Shown: positions 8,572-16,688 of the stretch, in pieces
Position numbering within the stretch: the stretch's first letter is position 1
Layout: every line of letters begins with the position of its first letter
NCBI RefSeq assembly: GCF_018866325.1
Contig: NZ_CP076457.1
Location: 2,639,001-2,703,000, forward strand
DNA length: 64,000 bases
Source: Streptomyces sp. YPW6
GTDB lineage: Bacteria > Actinomycetota > Actinomycetes > Streptomycetales > Streptomycetaceae
Reading direction: 5' to 3'
Position numbers and translations under genes: made by a program
The notes under the pieces: model-generated
What the model saw: only the letters and a program-made list of their open reading frames with translations
Told to the model about the DNA's origin: nothing
Database searches by the model: none

Positions 8572-8610
8572 GGTGGGGCGCACACCCTGGACGAGGGTGT
8601 GCGCCCCACC
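8572..8610. terminator. Bidirectional terminator between convergent genes
   Basis: A perfect 17-bp stem, GGTGGGGCGCACACCCT at 8572-8588 with its complement at 8594-8610, has a 5-nt loop. It sits between the plus-strand PspC gene and the minus-strand secreted-protein gene, ending both. Confidence 0.85.
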
Positions 8611-8655
8611 GGTCTGTGCGGGTGCGCGCCGGATCCCCGGCGCGCGGGGTGCGGA

Positions 8656-8955
8656 TCAGCCGCCGAGCGGGATCCCGTTGGCGGTGAGGCCCTGGGTGGG
8701 CAGTCCGCCGAGCAGGCCGGTGACCGGGGCGGCCGCGTCGGTGGCCTGGCCGCCGAGGACCCTGCCGACGGTGTCCTGGACCGGCGCGTTCTGGACCGAC
8801 TGCGCGACGGCGTCGACGGCCATCGTCGAGACGGGGAGCGCCCCGGCCGCGGCGTCCAGCGGCAGCGCGGGGGCGGCGGAGGCGCTGCCGGCGGCGGCAG
8901 CGGCGAAAGCGGCACCGAGAGCGGCGACACCGAGAGTCTTGGCAGACTTCTTCAT
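8656..8955 (-). CDS. Small secreted protein of unknown function
   Basis: The 99-aa protein begins MKKSAKTLGVAALGAAFA and has a classic Sec signal peptide ending in SASA before APALPL (cleavage near residue 27). The mature part is about 70 residues of Ala, Val, Pro and Leu with a C-terminal GIPLGG. Similar small Streptomyces proteins are often mislabelled 'ATP-binding protein'; I see no nucleotide-binding motif. The ATG at 8955 is preceded by AAGGA at rather long spacing. Confidence 0.78.
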   Translation of the reverse strand: MKKSAKTLGVAALGAAFAAAAAGSASAAPALPLDAAAGALPVSTMAVDAVAQSVQNAPVQDTVGRVLGGQATDAAAPVTGLLGGLPTQGLTANGIPLGG

Positions 8956-9089
8956 GGAGAATTCATCCTTGGGGAAGGGGATGTGAGCGGCTCTGCAAAC
9001 TAGCCATCCCGCCGCCCGGTCCGCAAACATCCCGACACGCGGGAAAGGGCCGGAAAACTGCTTCCCGGCCCTTTCACCTGATGCACCCC

Positions 9090-10244
9090 TCAGCTACCGG
9101 CCATCGAAGAACTGCTGGTCACAGCGGTCTGCCGGAAAAGCCACTCCGACTTCAGCTCGGCGTATCCGGGCTTGATGACGTCATTGATCATCGCGAGACG
9201 TTCGTCGAAAGGAATGAAAGCTGATTTCATCGCATTGACTGTGAACCACTGCATGTCGTCGAGCGTGTATCCGAACGCGTCGGTCAGCCGCTCGAATTCC
9301 TGGCTCATGCTGGTCCCGCTCATCAGCCGGTTGTCCGTGTTCACCGTGATGCGGAAGTGCAGCTTGCGCAGCAGTCCGATCGGGTGCCCGGCGTACGAGT
9401 CGGCGGCGCCGGTCTGGAGGTTGGAGGTCGGGCACATCTCCAGCGGGATGCGCTTGTCCCGTACGTAGGAGGCGAGGCGGCCGAGGGTGACCGAGCCGTC
9501 CTCGTCGACCTCGATGTCGTCGATGATCCGCACCCCGTGGCCGAGCCGGTCGGCGCCGCACCACTGGAGGGCCTGCCAGATCGACGGGAGGCCGAAGGCC
9601 TCGCCCGCGTGGATGGTGAAGTGGTTGTTCTCGCGCTTGAGGTACTCGAACGCGTCGAGGTGGCGGGTGGGCGGGAAACCGGCCTCGGCGCCCGCGATGT
9701 CGAAGCCGACGACTCCCTGGTCGCGGTAGCTGTTGGCCAGCTCGGCGATCTCCAGGGCGCGGGCGGCGTGCCGCATGGCGGTGAGGAGGGCGCCGACGCG
9801 GATGCGGTGCCCGTTGGCGCGGGCGATGCGCTCACCCTCGCGGAAGCCCGCGTTGACGGCCTCGACGACCTCTTCGAGGGTCAGGCCGCCTTCCAGGTGC
9901 TGCTCGGGGGCGTAGCGGATCTCGGCGTAGACGACGCCGTCCTCGGCGAGGTCCTCGGCGCACTCGGCGGCCACCCGGAACAGCGCGTCACGGGTCTGCA
10001 TGACGGCGCAGGTGTGGGCGAAGGTCTCCAGATACCGGGGCAGCGAGCCGGAGTCGGCCGCCTCGCGGAACCAGATGCCGAGCTTGTCGGGCTCGGTCTC
10101 GGGGAGGGAGTCGTAACCCTGCGCGCGGGCCAGCTCGACGATGGTGCCCGGCCGCAGGCCGCCGTCGAGGTGGTCGTGGAGCAGCACCTTGGGGGCGCGC
10201 CGGATCTGGTCGGAATCAGGGACATTCGGGGTCTGGCTCGTCAT
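9090..10244 (-). CDS. add: Adenosine deaminase
   Basis: The 384-aa enzyme of the metal-dependent amidohydrolase superfamily deaminates adenosine and deoxyadenosine to inosine forms. Zinc ligands and catalytic residues are visible: [13 protein letters not shown] (HxH near residue 24), the HAGE motif at about 217 (His and catalytic Glu), and later GHG and the metal-binding Asp region ([10 protein letters not shown], about 313). The length fits the family. The upstream operator-like palindrome at 10261-10272 links it to the nucleoside import/salvage genes at 20-28 kb, although other genes separate them. Confidence 0.95.
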   Translation of the reverse strand: MTSQTPNVPDSDQIRRAPKVLLHDHLDGGLRPGTIVELARAQGYDSLPETEPDKLGIWFREAADSGSLPRYLETFAHTCAVMQTRDALFRVAAECAEDLAEDGVVYAEIRYAPEQHLEGGLTLEEVVEAVNAGFREGERIARANGHRIRVGALLTAMRHAARALEIAELANSYRDQGVVGFDIAGAEAGFPPTRHLDAFEYLKRENNHFTIHAGEAFGLPSIWQALQWCGADRLGHGVRIIDDIEVDEDGSVTLGRLASYVRDKRIPLEMCPTSNLQTGAADSYAGHPIGLLRKLHFRITVNTDNRLMSGTSMSQEFERLTDAFGYTLDDMQWFTVNAMKSAFIPFDERLAMINDVIKPGYAELKSEWLFRQTAVTSSSSMAGS

Positions 10245-10260
10245 CTTGGCACTCTAGCGC

Positions 10261-10272
10261 CTACGCGCGTAG
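10261..10272. promoter_or_regulatory. Palindrome upstream of add (nucleoside operator candidate 1)
   Basis: A perfect 12-bp palindrome CTACGCGCGTAG lies 16 bp upstream of the add start. Near-identical sites occur before deoA, the ABC ATPase gene and the BMP lipoprotein gene. The position is right for a repressor that blocks add transcription. Confidence 0.65.
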
Positions 10273-10347
10273 AGCGCCGGTTGTCGATGCGTAACAGTGA
10301 CCGGAAAGTCGGGTGGAGTACACCTGCTCTTCTGAGACTGTTCTGTC

Positions 10348-11109
10348 ATGGGACAGCGCGCACTCCCCCTGCCCGCAGCCAGGCTGGGACGGGTGGTTCG
10401 GACGGCCGGAGCAATCGACGAGGTCAGCGGCGTGGTGCTGCTGCTCCCGGACGGCGAGGCCGACTCGCGCCGCCGTCCCTCCCCCCTGTCGTACGCGGCA
10501 CAGCTGCCGTTCGCCCGCGCCCTGGCCCGCGCCGGGGAGGCCGACGGGCTCGCCGTGCACGTGCTGCGCTACCGCTGCCGGGGCTGGAACGCGGACGACG
10601 CGCATCCCGCCGAGGACGCGGCGTGGGCGGCCGACGAGGTCCAGCGGCTCTACGGCGACGTTCCGGTCTGCCTGGCCGGCCACGGGATGGGCGGGCGGGC
10701 GGCGCTGCGGGCCGCCGGCCACGGTGCGGTCACCTCCGTCCTGGCGCTGGCCCCCTGGCTGCCGGACCGGACGGCGGCCGCACCGGAGCCGGTGAAGCAG
10801 TTGGCGGGGCGGCGGGTGCTGATCGTGCACGGCACCAACGACGAGCGAAGCGACCCGGAGCTGTCCTACCGGCTGGCGGAGCGGGTGAAGAAGGCCAACC
10901 GGGACACCTGCCGCTTCGAAGTCCACTCCGACGGGCACGCGTTGCGCCAGCACCGCTCCGAAGTGGTCGCCCTGTCCGCCGACTTCGTCCGGGGCTCGCT
11001 CTTCGCCCGGTCCTACGCCCGCCCGGTCGCGGACGCGCTCGCCGCGCCGCCGCCGCTGGGGCTGCGGATGCCGCTGGCCGCGGGGTTCGGGCGGTCGTTG
11101 CGGCACTGA
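10348..11109 (+). CDS. Alpha/beta-hydrolase-fold protein with altered nucleophile elbow
   Basis: The 253-aa protein has the strand order and elbow position of an alpha/beta hydrolase, but the elbow reads LAGHGMGGR, where active enzymes have GHSMGG. The serine is replaced by glycine. Possible acid and base residues remain (VLIVHGTNDERSD near 155 and HSDGHALRQH near 195). It may therefore be non-hydrolytic or use another residue. There is no signal peptide, so it is cytoplasmic. The ATG at 10348 follows a TTCTGTCATGG context with no clear ribosome site. It is divergent from add with only 103 bp between starts. Confidence 0.8.
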   Translation: MGQRALPLPAARLGRVVRTAGAIDEVSGVVLLLPDGEADSRRRPSPLSYAAQLPFARALARAGEADGLAVHVLRYRCRGWNADDAHPAEDAAWAADEVQRLYGDVPVCLAGHGMGGRAALRAAGHGAVTSVLALAPWLPDRTAAAPEPVKQLAGRRVLIVHGTNDERSDPELSYRLAERVKKANRDTCRFEVHSDGHALRQHRSEVVALSADFVRGSLFARSYARPVADALAAPPPLGLRMPLAAGFGRSLRH

Positions 11110-11410
11110 GGCGGACGCCGGGCCGGGCGACCAGGGGGAGGACCGGGAGGACCGGGAGGACCGGGAGGGTCAAGACCCGCGAGACCAGCAGGGCCCGGGG
11201 GGCCTGCTGGAGCCGTGGAGCCCGCAGGAGCAGTGGGGCCGGCGGGAGCGGTGGAGCCCGCAGGAGCGGTGGAGCCCGCAGGAGCGGTGGGGCCCGCAGG
11301 AACAGCGAGACCCGCAGGAGCAGTCGAGCCCGCAGGAGCAGTGGGGCCCGCAGGAGCGGTGCACCCGCCGGCCCCTACGAGGCCCCCGCGCCCTGCCGGG
11401 GCCGCCCCCC
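11110..11410. other. Convergent intergenic region with two minisatellites
   Basis: No gene is supported. Three copies of a 9-bp unit (GACCGGGAG) occupy 11141-11167 and eight copies of an 18-bp unit follow at 11215-11358 (separate entry). Confidence 0.6.
11215..11358. repeat. Eight tandem 18-bp repeats
   Basis: The unit is GTGGAGCCCGCAGGAGCR. Units begin at 11215, 11233, 11251, 11269, 11287, 11305, 11323 and 11341, each with 0-4 changes. In one plus-strand frame it would encode a PAGAV(E/G) hexapeptide repeat, but no ribosome site or credible gene surrounds it. I treat it as a non-coding minisatellite between convergent genes. Confidence 0.8.
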
Positions 11411-12364
11411 TCAGTCCGGCAGCAGGTTCCCCCGCCGCGAGAGCAGGAAGCGCTTGAAGGCGGCGACCGGCGGGGTGTCGGGGTGCCCGTCCAGCCAGGC
11501 GACGCCGATCTCACGGGCCGCGCGCGGCGCCGTCACCGTCAGCTCGACGACCCCGGGGCGGGCGACGGCGGGCGGCGGCAGCAGCGCCACCCCGAGCCCG
11601 GCCGCGACCAGCCCGCGCAGGGTCTCCGCCTCCTCGCCCTCGAAGGCGACGCGCGGGGTGAAGCCCGCCTCGGCGCAGAGGTCGTCGGTGATCCGGCGCA
11701 GCCCGTACCCCGGCTCCAGCGTCACGAACGTCTCGTCGGCGGCCTCCGCGAGGCGGATCCGGCGGCGGGCGGCGAGGCGGTGGTCGTCCGGGACCACCAG
11801 GCGCAGCCGCTGTTCGTCGAGGCGGCGGGTGACCAGGTCGGGGGCGTCGGGCACGGGCGAGGTCAGGCAGAGGTCGAGGCCGCCCGCGCGGAGCCGCTCG
11901 ATCATCGCCTCGCCGTAGTTCTGCACGAGCTGGAAGCGGACCCTCGGGTGGTCGGCCCGGAAGGCGCGGATCAGGGCGGGCACGGTCTCGGAGCCCATGG
12001 TGTGCAGGAAGCCGAAGGAGACCCGGCCCGCCGTCGGGTCGGCGTCCGCCCGGACCGAGTCGGCGGCCTTCTCCACCTCCGCCAGGGCGCGTTCGGCCGA
12101 ACCGAGGAAGGTGCGTCCCGCCGGGGTGAGCGAGACCGTACGGCCCCTGCGGGCGAACAGGGCGACGCCCAGGTCCGCTTCGAGCCGGACCATGGCCCGC
12201 GAGAGCGTGGACTGCGGGACGCCCAGTTCGTGTGCGGCGCGGGTCACATGCTCGTGCCGGGCGACCGCCTCGAAGTACGCGAGGCGGGGCGCGAGCACGG
12301 CCCGGATGTCTTCTTCGTAACTGCTCGGTGACAGCCGAGGCCCTGAGCTGCGTTCATGCACCAT
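11411..12364 (-). CDS. LysR-family transcriptional regulator
   Basis: The 317-aa protein has an N-terminal winged helix-turn-helix (about residues 20-80; YFEAVARHEHVTRAAHELGV, SQxTLSRAM-type) and a LysR substrate-binding domain (about 110-310). It is divergent from an MFS transporter, the classic LysR-target arrangement, so it probably controls that exporter in response to a ligand. I chose ATG 12364 because upstream in-frame ATGs at 12391 and 12400 fall inside the presumed operator and MFS promoter. None has a ribosome site, so the start is uncertain. Confidence 0.9.
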   Translation of the reverse strand: MVHERSSGPRLSPSSYEEDIRAVLAPRLAYFEAVARHEHVTRAAHELGVPQSTLSRAMVRLEADLGVALFARRGRTVSLTPAGRTFLGSAERALAEVEKAADSVRADADPTAGRVSFGFLHTMGSETVPALIRAFRADHPRVRFQLVQNYGEAMIERLRAGGLDLCLTSPVPDAPDLVTRRLDEQRLRLVVPDDHRLAARRRIRLAEAADETFVTLEPGYGLRRITDDLCAEAGFTPRVAFEGEEAETLRGLVAAGLGVALLPPPAVARPGVVELTVTAPRAAREIGVAWLDGHPDTPPVAAFKRFLLSRRGNLLPD

Positions 12365-12381
12365 GGGATTGATTATTGCGT

Positions 12382-12420
12382 TTTCGTGCATTGGACGCAT
12401 GAAACCCGCGGGTCTACTTT
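12382..12420. promoter_or_regulatory. LysR-type box and leaderless MFS promoter
   Basis: An imperfect 23-bp palindrome at 12382-12404 (arms TTTCGTGC and GCATGAAA) is a candidate LysR box. On the plus strand TTGGAC at 12391-12396 and TACTTT at 12415-12420 (spacing 18) place the transcription start at the MFS ATG, so that mRNA may be leaderless. The box covers the -35 element. Confidence 0.55.
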
Positions 12421-12426
12421 CGACGT

Positions 12427-13734
12427 ATGCCTCCCGCTGATACCGGGGCATCCACCATCGTGGTGGGTGCCTCTGCCCCGTCGTCCCCCGTCACCACCAC
12501 CGCCGCGCCGGCCTCCGCCCCGGAGCGCCTGGAGCCCGGCCGCCCCGGCTACCGCCGGATGAGCTTCGCCCTCTTCGCCGCCGGTGTCGCGGCGTTCGCC
12601 CTCCTCTACTCCACCCAGGCCCTGCTGCCCGCCGTCTCCGCGTCGTTCGACGCCACCGCCGGGCAGGCGAGCTGGACGGTCTCGGCGGCGACCGGGGCGC
12701 TGGCCCTGTTCGTCCTGCCGCTGAGCGCGCTCTCGGAGCGGTTCGGGCGGCGGCAGATGATGACGGTGTCGCTGGCGATCGCGGTGCTGGTCGGGCTGCT
12801 GGTGCCGTTCGCCCCGTCGATGGGCGCGCTGATCGCGCTGCGCGCCGTGCAGGGTGCGGCGCTGGCCGGGCTTCCGGCCTCCGCGATGGCGTACCTCGCG
12901 GAAGAGGTGCGGCCCAAGGCGCTGATCGCCGCGATCGGACTGTTCGTGGCGGGCAACAGCATCGGCGGGATGAGCGGCCGTATCCTCACCGGCTGGGTGG
13001 CCCAGGCCTGGGGCTGGCGCGCCGCGCTCGCGGCGGTCGGACTGCTCGCCCTGGCGTGCGCCGCCGTCTTCCACTTCCTCATCCCGAGGGCGAAGAGCTT
13101 CCGCCCCGGCTCGCTGAACCCGAAGGCGCTGGCGAAGACGGTCGCCACCCACCTGGGCAACCCGCTGCTGGTCCGGCTGTACGCGATCGGCGCCCTGTTC
13201 ATGACGGTGTTCGGCGCGGTCTACACGGTGATCGGCTACCGGCTGGTCGAGGAGCCGTTCAGCCTGCCGCAGGGCGTCATCGGCTCGATCTTCCTCGTCT
13301 ACCTGGTGGGTACGGTCTCCTCCGCGGCCGCCGGCCGCCTGGTGGCCCGCCTCGGCCGCCGGGGCGCGCTCTACCTGGCGGTCTCCACCACCGCCGCCGG
13401 GCTGCTGCTCTCCCTGACGGACCGGCTGGCCGCCGTGCTGCTCGGCCTGGTGCTGATCACGGCCGGCTTCTTCGCCGGGCACGCGGTCGCCTCGTCCTCG
13501 GTGAGCCGGACCGCGACGGAGGGCCGGGCGCAGGCGTCGGCGCTCTACCAGTCGGCGTACTACCTGGGCTCCAGCGCGGGCGGCACGCTGGGCGCGGTCG
13601 CCTTCCACGCCGGGGGCTGGGCGGCGACGGTGGCCCTGGGCCTGCTGGCGGTCCTCGGCGTCGTCTCGATCACCCTCTACGGGACCCGGGTGGCGCGGGC
13701 GGAGCGGCGGGCGCTGGTTCCGGCGGCCCGCTGA
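12427..13734 (+). CDS. MFS transporter (YnfM/arabinose-efflux type)
   Basis: The 435-aa protein has 12 predicted membrane helices after a 40-residue Ala/Pro-rich cytoplasmic start. The loop 2-3 motif of MFS drug transporters is present (LSALSERFGRRQMM), and GYVG-like glycines occur in helix 5 (GGMSGRILTGW). The family exports small organic molecules using the proton gradient; the substrate here is unknown. Regulation by the divergent LysR protein is likely. No Shine-Dalgarno sequence precedes the ATG, in line with a leaderless mRNA. Confidence 0.9.
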   Translation: MPPADTGASTIVVGASAPSSPVTTTAAPASAPERLEPGRPGYRRMSFALFAAGVAAFALLYSTQALLPAVSASFDATAGQASWTVSAATGALALFVLPLSALSERFGRRQMMTVSLAIAVLVGLLVPFAPSMGALIALRAVQGAALAGLPASAMAYLAEEVRPKALIAAIGLFVAGNSIGGMSGRILTGWVAQAWGWRAALAAVGLLALACAAVFHFLIPRAKSFRPGSLNPKALAKTVATHLGNPLLVRLYAIGALFMTVFGAVYTVIGYRLVEEPFSLPQGVIGSIFLVYLVGTVSSAAAGRLVARLGRRGALYLAVSTTAAGLLLSLTDRLAAVLLGLVLITAGFFAGHAVASSSVSRTATEGRAQASALYQSAYYLGSSAGGTLGAVAFHAGGWAATVALGLLAVLGVVSITLYGTRVARAERRALVPAAR

Positions 13735-13754
13735 GCGGACGGTGCCGGGGGTGC

Positions 13755-13894
13755 GGTCACCCGCCGAACCAACCGACTCCCCGGGGGCCGGTCACCCGCT
13801 GACCGAACGGACTCCCCGGGGGCCGGTCACCCGCTGACCGAACGGACTCCCCGGGGGCCGGTCACCCGCTGACCGAACGGACTCCCCGGGGGCG
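13755..13894. repeat. Four tandem 35-bp repeats
   Basis: Copies start at 13755, 13790, 13825 and 13860. Copies 2 and 3 are identical, copy 1 has three differences, and copy 4 differs only at its last base. Each unit contains an inverted repeat GGTCA-N5-TGACC and a CCCCGGGG core. It lies between the MFS stop and the L,D-transpeptidase gene. No spacers separate the units, so this is not a CRISPR array. Confidence 0.9.
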
Positions 13895-14095
13895 GTTGCC
13901 GGCTGCACGTAGGGTCCGGGCGCCCGCCGCACGCGCGCGTCCGCCCCGGTCCGGCCGTCCGTGGAACCGAAGGCCGCCGTCCCGGACGTACCGGACGGGG
14001 ACGCATCCGAGACCTCCCCCGTGCAACCACCGCCCCTCTTCGTACGTCTACCAGGCGTCACCACAAAACCACTGTGGGCGAAGGGGAGTTGCCGC
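13895..14095. other. Upstream region of the first L,D-transpeptidase
   Basis: No coding sequence is supported. It carries the likely promoter and leader of the gene at 14096; I did not find clear -35/-10 hexamers. Confidence 0.4.
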
Positions 14096-14812
14096 ATGGG
14101 AGACATGACGAGGACATCCGGCGGACGGCTGCGGCGCGGGGTGGCGCTGTCCGTCGCCGGGCTGATGGCCGCTCCGGCCCTGGTCCTGGGCAGCGGCACC
14201 GCCGCCCGGGCGGCGTCCTGCACGACGTCGGTGGGGCCCCACCAGAAACAGGTCGAGAAGTTCCTCGGGCGGCCCGTGGACGGCAGGCAGTCGACGGCCG
14301 ACTGCAAGGCGACCCGGACGTTCCAGAAGGCCCACGGGATCACCCCCTCGATCGGCTACGCCGGCCCGCTGACCTGGCGCACGATGAACACGATGCTCGC
14401 CCAGAGGGCGGCCGGGAAGAACCCGAACAAGGCGGGGAAGTGCCCCACGGACAAGGGGCGCATTGCCTGCGTCGACCTGACCCGGCAGTTGAGCTGGATC
14501 CAGGACGGCAGGAAGCTGACGTACGGTCCTGTGCCGGTGCGGACCGGCCGGGACGGCGCGGAGACGCGGACCGGGGCCAAGAAGGTCTACTGGCGCGCCG
14601 TCAAGCACTGGTCGACCATCTACCAGGTCTGGATGCCGTACTCCCAGTTCTTCGACGGCGGCCAGGCGTTCCACTCGGTCACCAAGTCCATGTACAACCC
14701 GCCGGGCTCCGGCGGCTGCGTCAACATGCGGGCCGCCGACGCGAAGGCATACTGGAAACTGCTGAGGAACGGCGACGACGTGTACGTGTACGGGCGCAAG
14801 CCCGGGACCTGA
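14096..14812 (+). CDS. Secreted L,D-transpeptidase with peptidoglycan-binding domain
   Basis: The 238-aa protein has a signal peptide (cleavage after AARA, about residue 41) and a PG_binding_1-like region (about 48-105; VEKFLGRPVDGRQSTADC, TRTFQKAHGI). A YkuD/LdtA catalytic domain follows with an upstream His and Cys208 in SGGCVNM. The usual SHGC is SGGC here. Such enzymes make 3-3 cross-links in peptidoglycan or attach proteins to it. The ATG at 14096 has GGGGAG 7 nt upstream. A terminator follows at 14883. Confidence 0.88.
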   Translation: MGDMTRTSGGRLRRGVALSVAGLMAAPALVLGSGTAARAASCTTSVGPHQKQVEKFLGRPVDGRQSTADCKATRTFQKAHGITPSIGYAGPLTWRTMNTMLAQRAAGKNPNKAGKCPTDKGRIACVDLTRQLSWIQDGRKLTYGPVPVRTGRDGAETRTGAKKVYWRAVKHWSTIYQVWMPYSQFFDGGQAFHSVTKSMYNPPGSGGCVNMRAADAKAYWKLLRNGDDVYVYGRKPGT

Positions 14813-14882
14813 ACGAGGCGCTGAGCGCATCCCGAGGTGTGCCGGACGGCCGGCGGCCGAAGCCGCGGCTTCCGGTACCGGT

Positions 14883-14905
14883 GGGGGCGTCCGCCGGACG
14901 CCCCC
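14883..14905 (+). terminator. Rho-independent terminator after L,D-transpeptidase
   Basis: The 10-bp perfect stem GGGGGCGTCC / GGACGCCCCC with a 3-nt loop is followed by TGTTCGTTTTCC, an unusually T-rich tail for this genome. Confidence 0.8.
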
Positions 14906-15004
14906 TGTTCGTTTTCCACCCCCGACTGTCAGTGGCCTGCGGTAGCTTCCGACGTACCGGGTGACGGATGCCACAGCGCGAGAGCGCGCGACAGGGGTGG
15001 AGCG

Positions 15005-16042
15005 ATGAGCGATCTGACCACGACGACGGCCACGGGAGCGGCGGCGGGCGCCGAGGGCGGTGGCGCGGCCGACGGAGCCGGAATCGACAGCCGCCTGGAA
15101 GGGCACCGGGTCGAGCTGACGGGGTACTGCTACCGGATGCTCGGATCCGCATTCGAGGCCGAGGACGCGGTGCAGGACACCCTGGTCCGGGCCTGGCGCA
15201 ACTTCGACAAGTTCGAAGGCCGTTCCTCGCTCCGCTCCTGGCTGTACCGGATCGCCACCAACGTCTGCCTGGACATGCTGAACGCGGGCAACAAGCGGGC
15301 CCGGCCGGTCGATCTGACCGGCCCGACCCCGCTCGCCCAGGCCGCGCTGAGCCCCCGCCCGGAGAACGTCTGGCTGGAGCCGATGCCCGACGGCAGGATC
15401 CTGCCGTCGGTGCAGGACCCGGCGGAGGCGGCCGTGGCGCGCGAGTCGGTGCGCCTGGCGTTCGTCGCCGCCCTCCAGCACCTGCCGCCGAAGCAGCGGG
15501 CCGTGCTGATCCTGCGCGAGGTGCTGGCCTGGAAGGCCGCCGAGGTCGCCGAGCTGCTGGAGACCTCCGTGGCCTCGGTCAACAGCGCCCTCCAGCGGGC
15601 CCGCGCCACGCTGACCGAGACGGAGGGCCGGGCGGGCGATGCGGCGGACCCGCTCGACGAGGAGCAGCAGAAGCTCCTGGAGCGCTATGTGAAGGCGTTC
15701 GAGGGCTATGACATGGCCGCCCTGACCGCGCTGCTCCACGAGGACGCGGTCATGACGATGCCGCCGTTCGACCTGTGGCTCCAGGGCACCGGGGACATCA
15801 CGGGCTTCATGACCTCCATCGGGGCGGCGTGCGCGGGCTCCAGGCTGGTGCCCGTCTCCGCCAACGGGTCCCCCGGCTTCGCGCACTACAAGCCCGCCGA
15901 GGACGGGTCCGGGTTCGTGCCGTGGGCGGTGCAGGTCATCGACGTCCGGGACGGGGCGATCACCGGGATGCACTGCTTCCTGGACGTCCCGCGCTGGTTC
16001 CCGCTGTTCGGTCTGCCCGACCGGCTCCCGGCGGACGTGTAG
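15005..16042 (+). CDS. ECF sigma factor with C-terminal SnoaL-like domain (SigX5/TIGR02960 type)
   Basis: The 345-aa protein has a 25-residue Ala/Gly/Thr-rich start, sigma region 2 (about 35-100; YCYRMLGSAFEAEDAVQDTL), a linker, and region 4 (about 155-205; LPPKQRAVLILREVLAWKAA). A NTF2/SnoaL-like domain follows (about 220-345; KAFEGYDMAALTALLHEDAV, ending HCFLDVPRWFPLFGLPDRL). In such ECF groups the C-terminal domain replaces a separate anti-sigma factor and controls activity. No anti-sigma gene is adjacent. The start at 15005 has AGGGGTGG. Confidence 0.88.
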   Translation: MSDLTTTTATGAAAGAEGGGAADGAGIDSRLEGHRVELTGYCYRMLGSAFEAEDAVQDTLVRAWRNFDKFEGRSSLRSWLYRIATNVCLDMLNAGNKRARPVDLTGPTPLAQAALSPRPENVWLEPMPDGRILPSVQDPAEAAVARESVRLAFVAALQHLPPKQRAVLILREVLAWKAAEVAELLETSVASVNSALQRARATLTETEGRAGDAADPLDEEQQKLLERYVKAFEGYDMAALTALLHEDAVMTMPPFDLWLQGTGDITGFMTSIGAACAGSRLVPVSANGSPGFAHYKPAEDGSGFVPWAVQVIDVRDGAITGMHCFLDVPRWFPLFGLPDRLPADV

Positions 16043-16067
16043 GACGCCGGACCGCCGTCGTGGACGG

Positions 16068-16105
16068 GCGGGGCGGGTGGGTGCGAGCGCAGCCACCCGC
16101 CCCGC
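16068..16105. terminator. Bidirectional terminator
   Basis: The 13-bp perfect stem GCGGGGCGGGTGG / CCACCCGCCCCGC with a 12-nt loop lies between the convergent ECF sigma and STAS genes. Confidence 0.8.
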
Positions 16106-16124
16106 GTACGGAGGCCGGAGCACG

Positions 16125-16490
16125 TCACGGCACGCGTTCGCCGGGTCCCTCCTCCAGGGCCACCACATCGGCCAGCCCCACCAGGTCCAGCAGCGCCCGG
16201 AGTTCGGGGGGCACCCGGAGCAGCCGCAGGGTGACTCCGGCCCTGCGGGCGACGAGCCCCAGCCGGGCCACCGCCTCGACGGCGGTCAGATCCGGCCGGA
16301 CCACCCCGCCCACATCGCAGTCCACCGCCGCGCCCGGGACCGGAGCGGCGCCGCGGGGAGCGGCGAGGGCGCGCTCCAACTCGGCGCAGAGGTCGGGGAC
16401 GACGGCACGGCTGACCCGGCCGGTCACGGTCAGGGTGATCGGATTCTCGGCATCCACACCAGGCAGACCGGACCGGCGGGCGAAATTCAT
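16125..16490 (-). CDS. STAS-domain protein (anti-sigma factor antagonist-like)
   Basis: The 121-aa protein has a STAS fold pattern: TLTVTGRVSRAVVPDLCAEL (strand-helix), VDCDVGGVVRPDLTAVEAVA and a C-terminal helix after LRLLRVPPELRALLDLVGL. The usual phosphorylatable serine motif (D-x-S-G-v) reads VRPDLTAVE here, with Thr a possible substitute. It may act in a partner-switching sigma cascade or in MlaB-like lipid transport. The adjacent ECF sigma gene is convergent, so a functional link is not established. Confidence 0.75.
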   Translation of the reverse strand: MNFARRSGLPGVDAENPITLTVTGRVSRAVVPDLCAELERALAAPRGAAPVPGAAVDCDVGGVVRPDLTAVEAVARLGLVARRAGVTLRLLRVPPELRALLDLVGLADVVALEEGPGERVP

Positions 16491-16688
16491 CGGCCCTGCG
16501 GAGGCGGGTTGGACGCCTTCGCGCCGTGAAGGAGCCGTTTCGCGTCAACTCGTGACTTCTTGTGACTCTCCTGTGAACCGATCCCCCCGGCCTCCCCTCT
16601 AGTCGGGTGAGCCGACGGCCGCAGCCGTCCTTTCTGCGTATCTGCGGGCCGACGGGTTGAGGAACCATCGAGTTCTCCAGGGGGAGAG

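Noticed and set aside
11215..11457. An 80-codon plus-strand ORF of PAGAV(E/G) repeats as a collagen-like protein
   Set aside because: No ribosome site, no promoter, overlaps the 3' end of the LysR gene, and content is explained by the 18-bp minisatellite.
9357..11918. An 853-codon plus-strand frame crossing add, the hydrolase and LysR
   Set aside because: It crosses three well-supported genes and the minisatellite; composition is Arg/Gly-rich without any domain.
13755..13894. CRISPR array
   Set aside because: The repeats are directly adjacent with no spacers and no cas genes are near.
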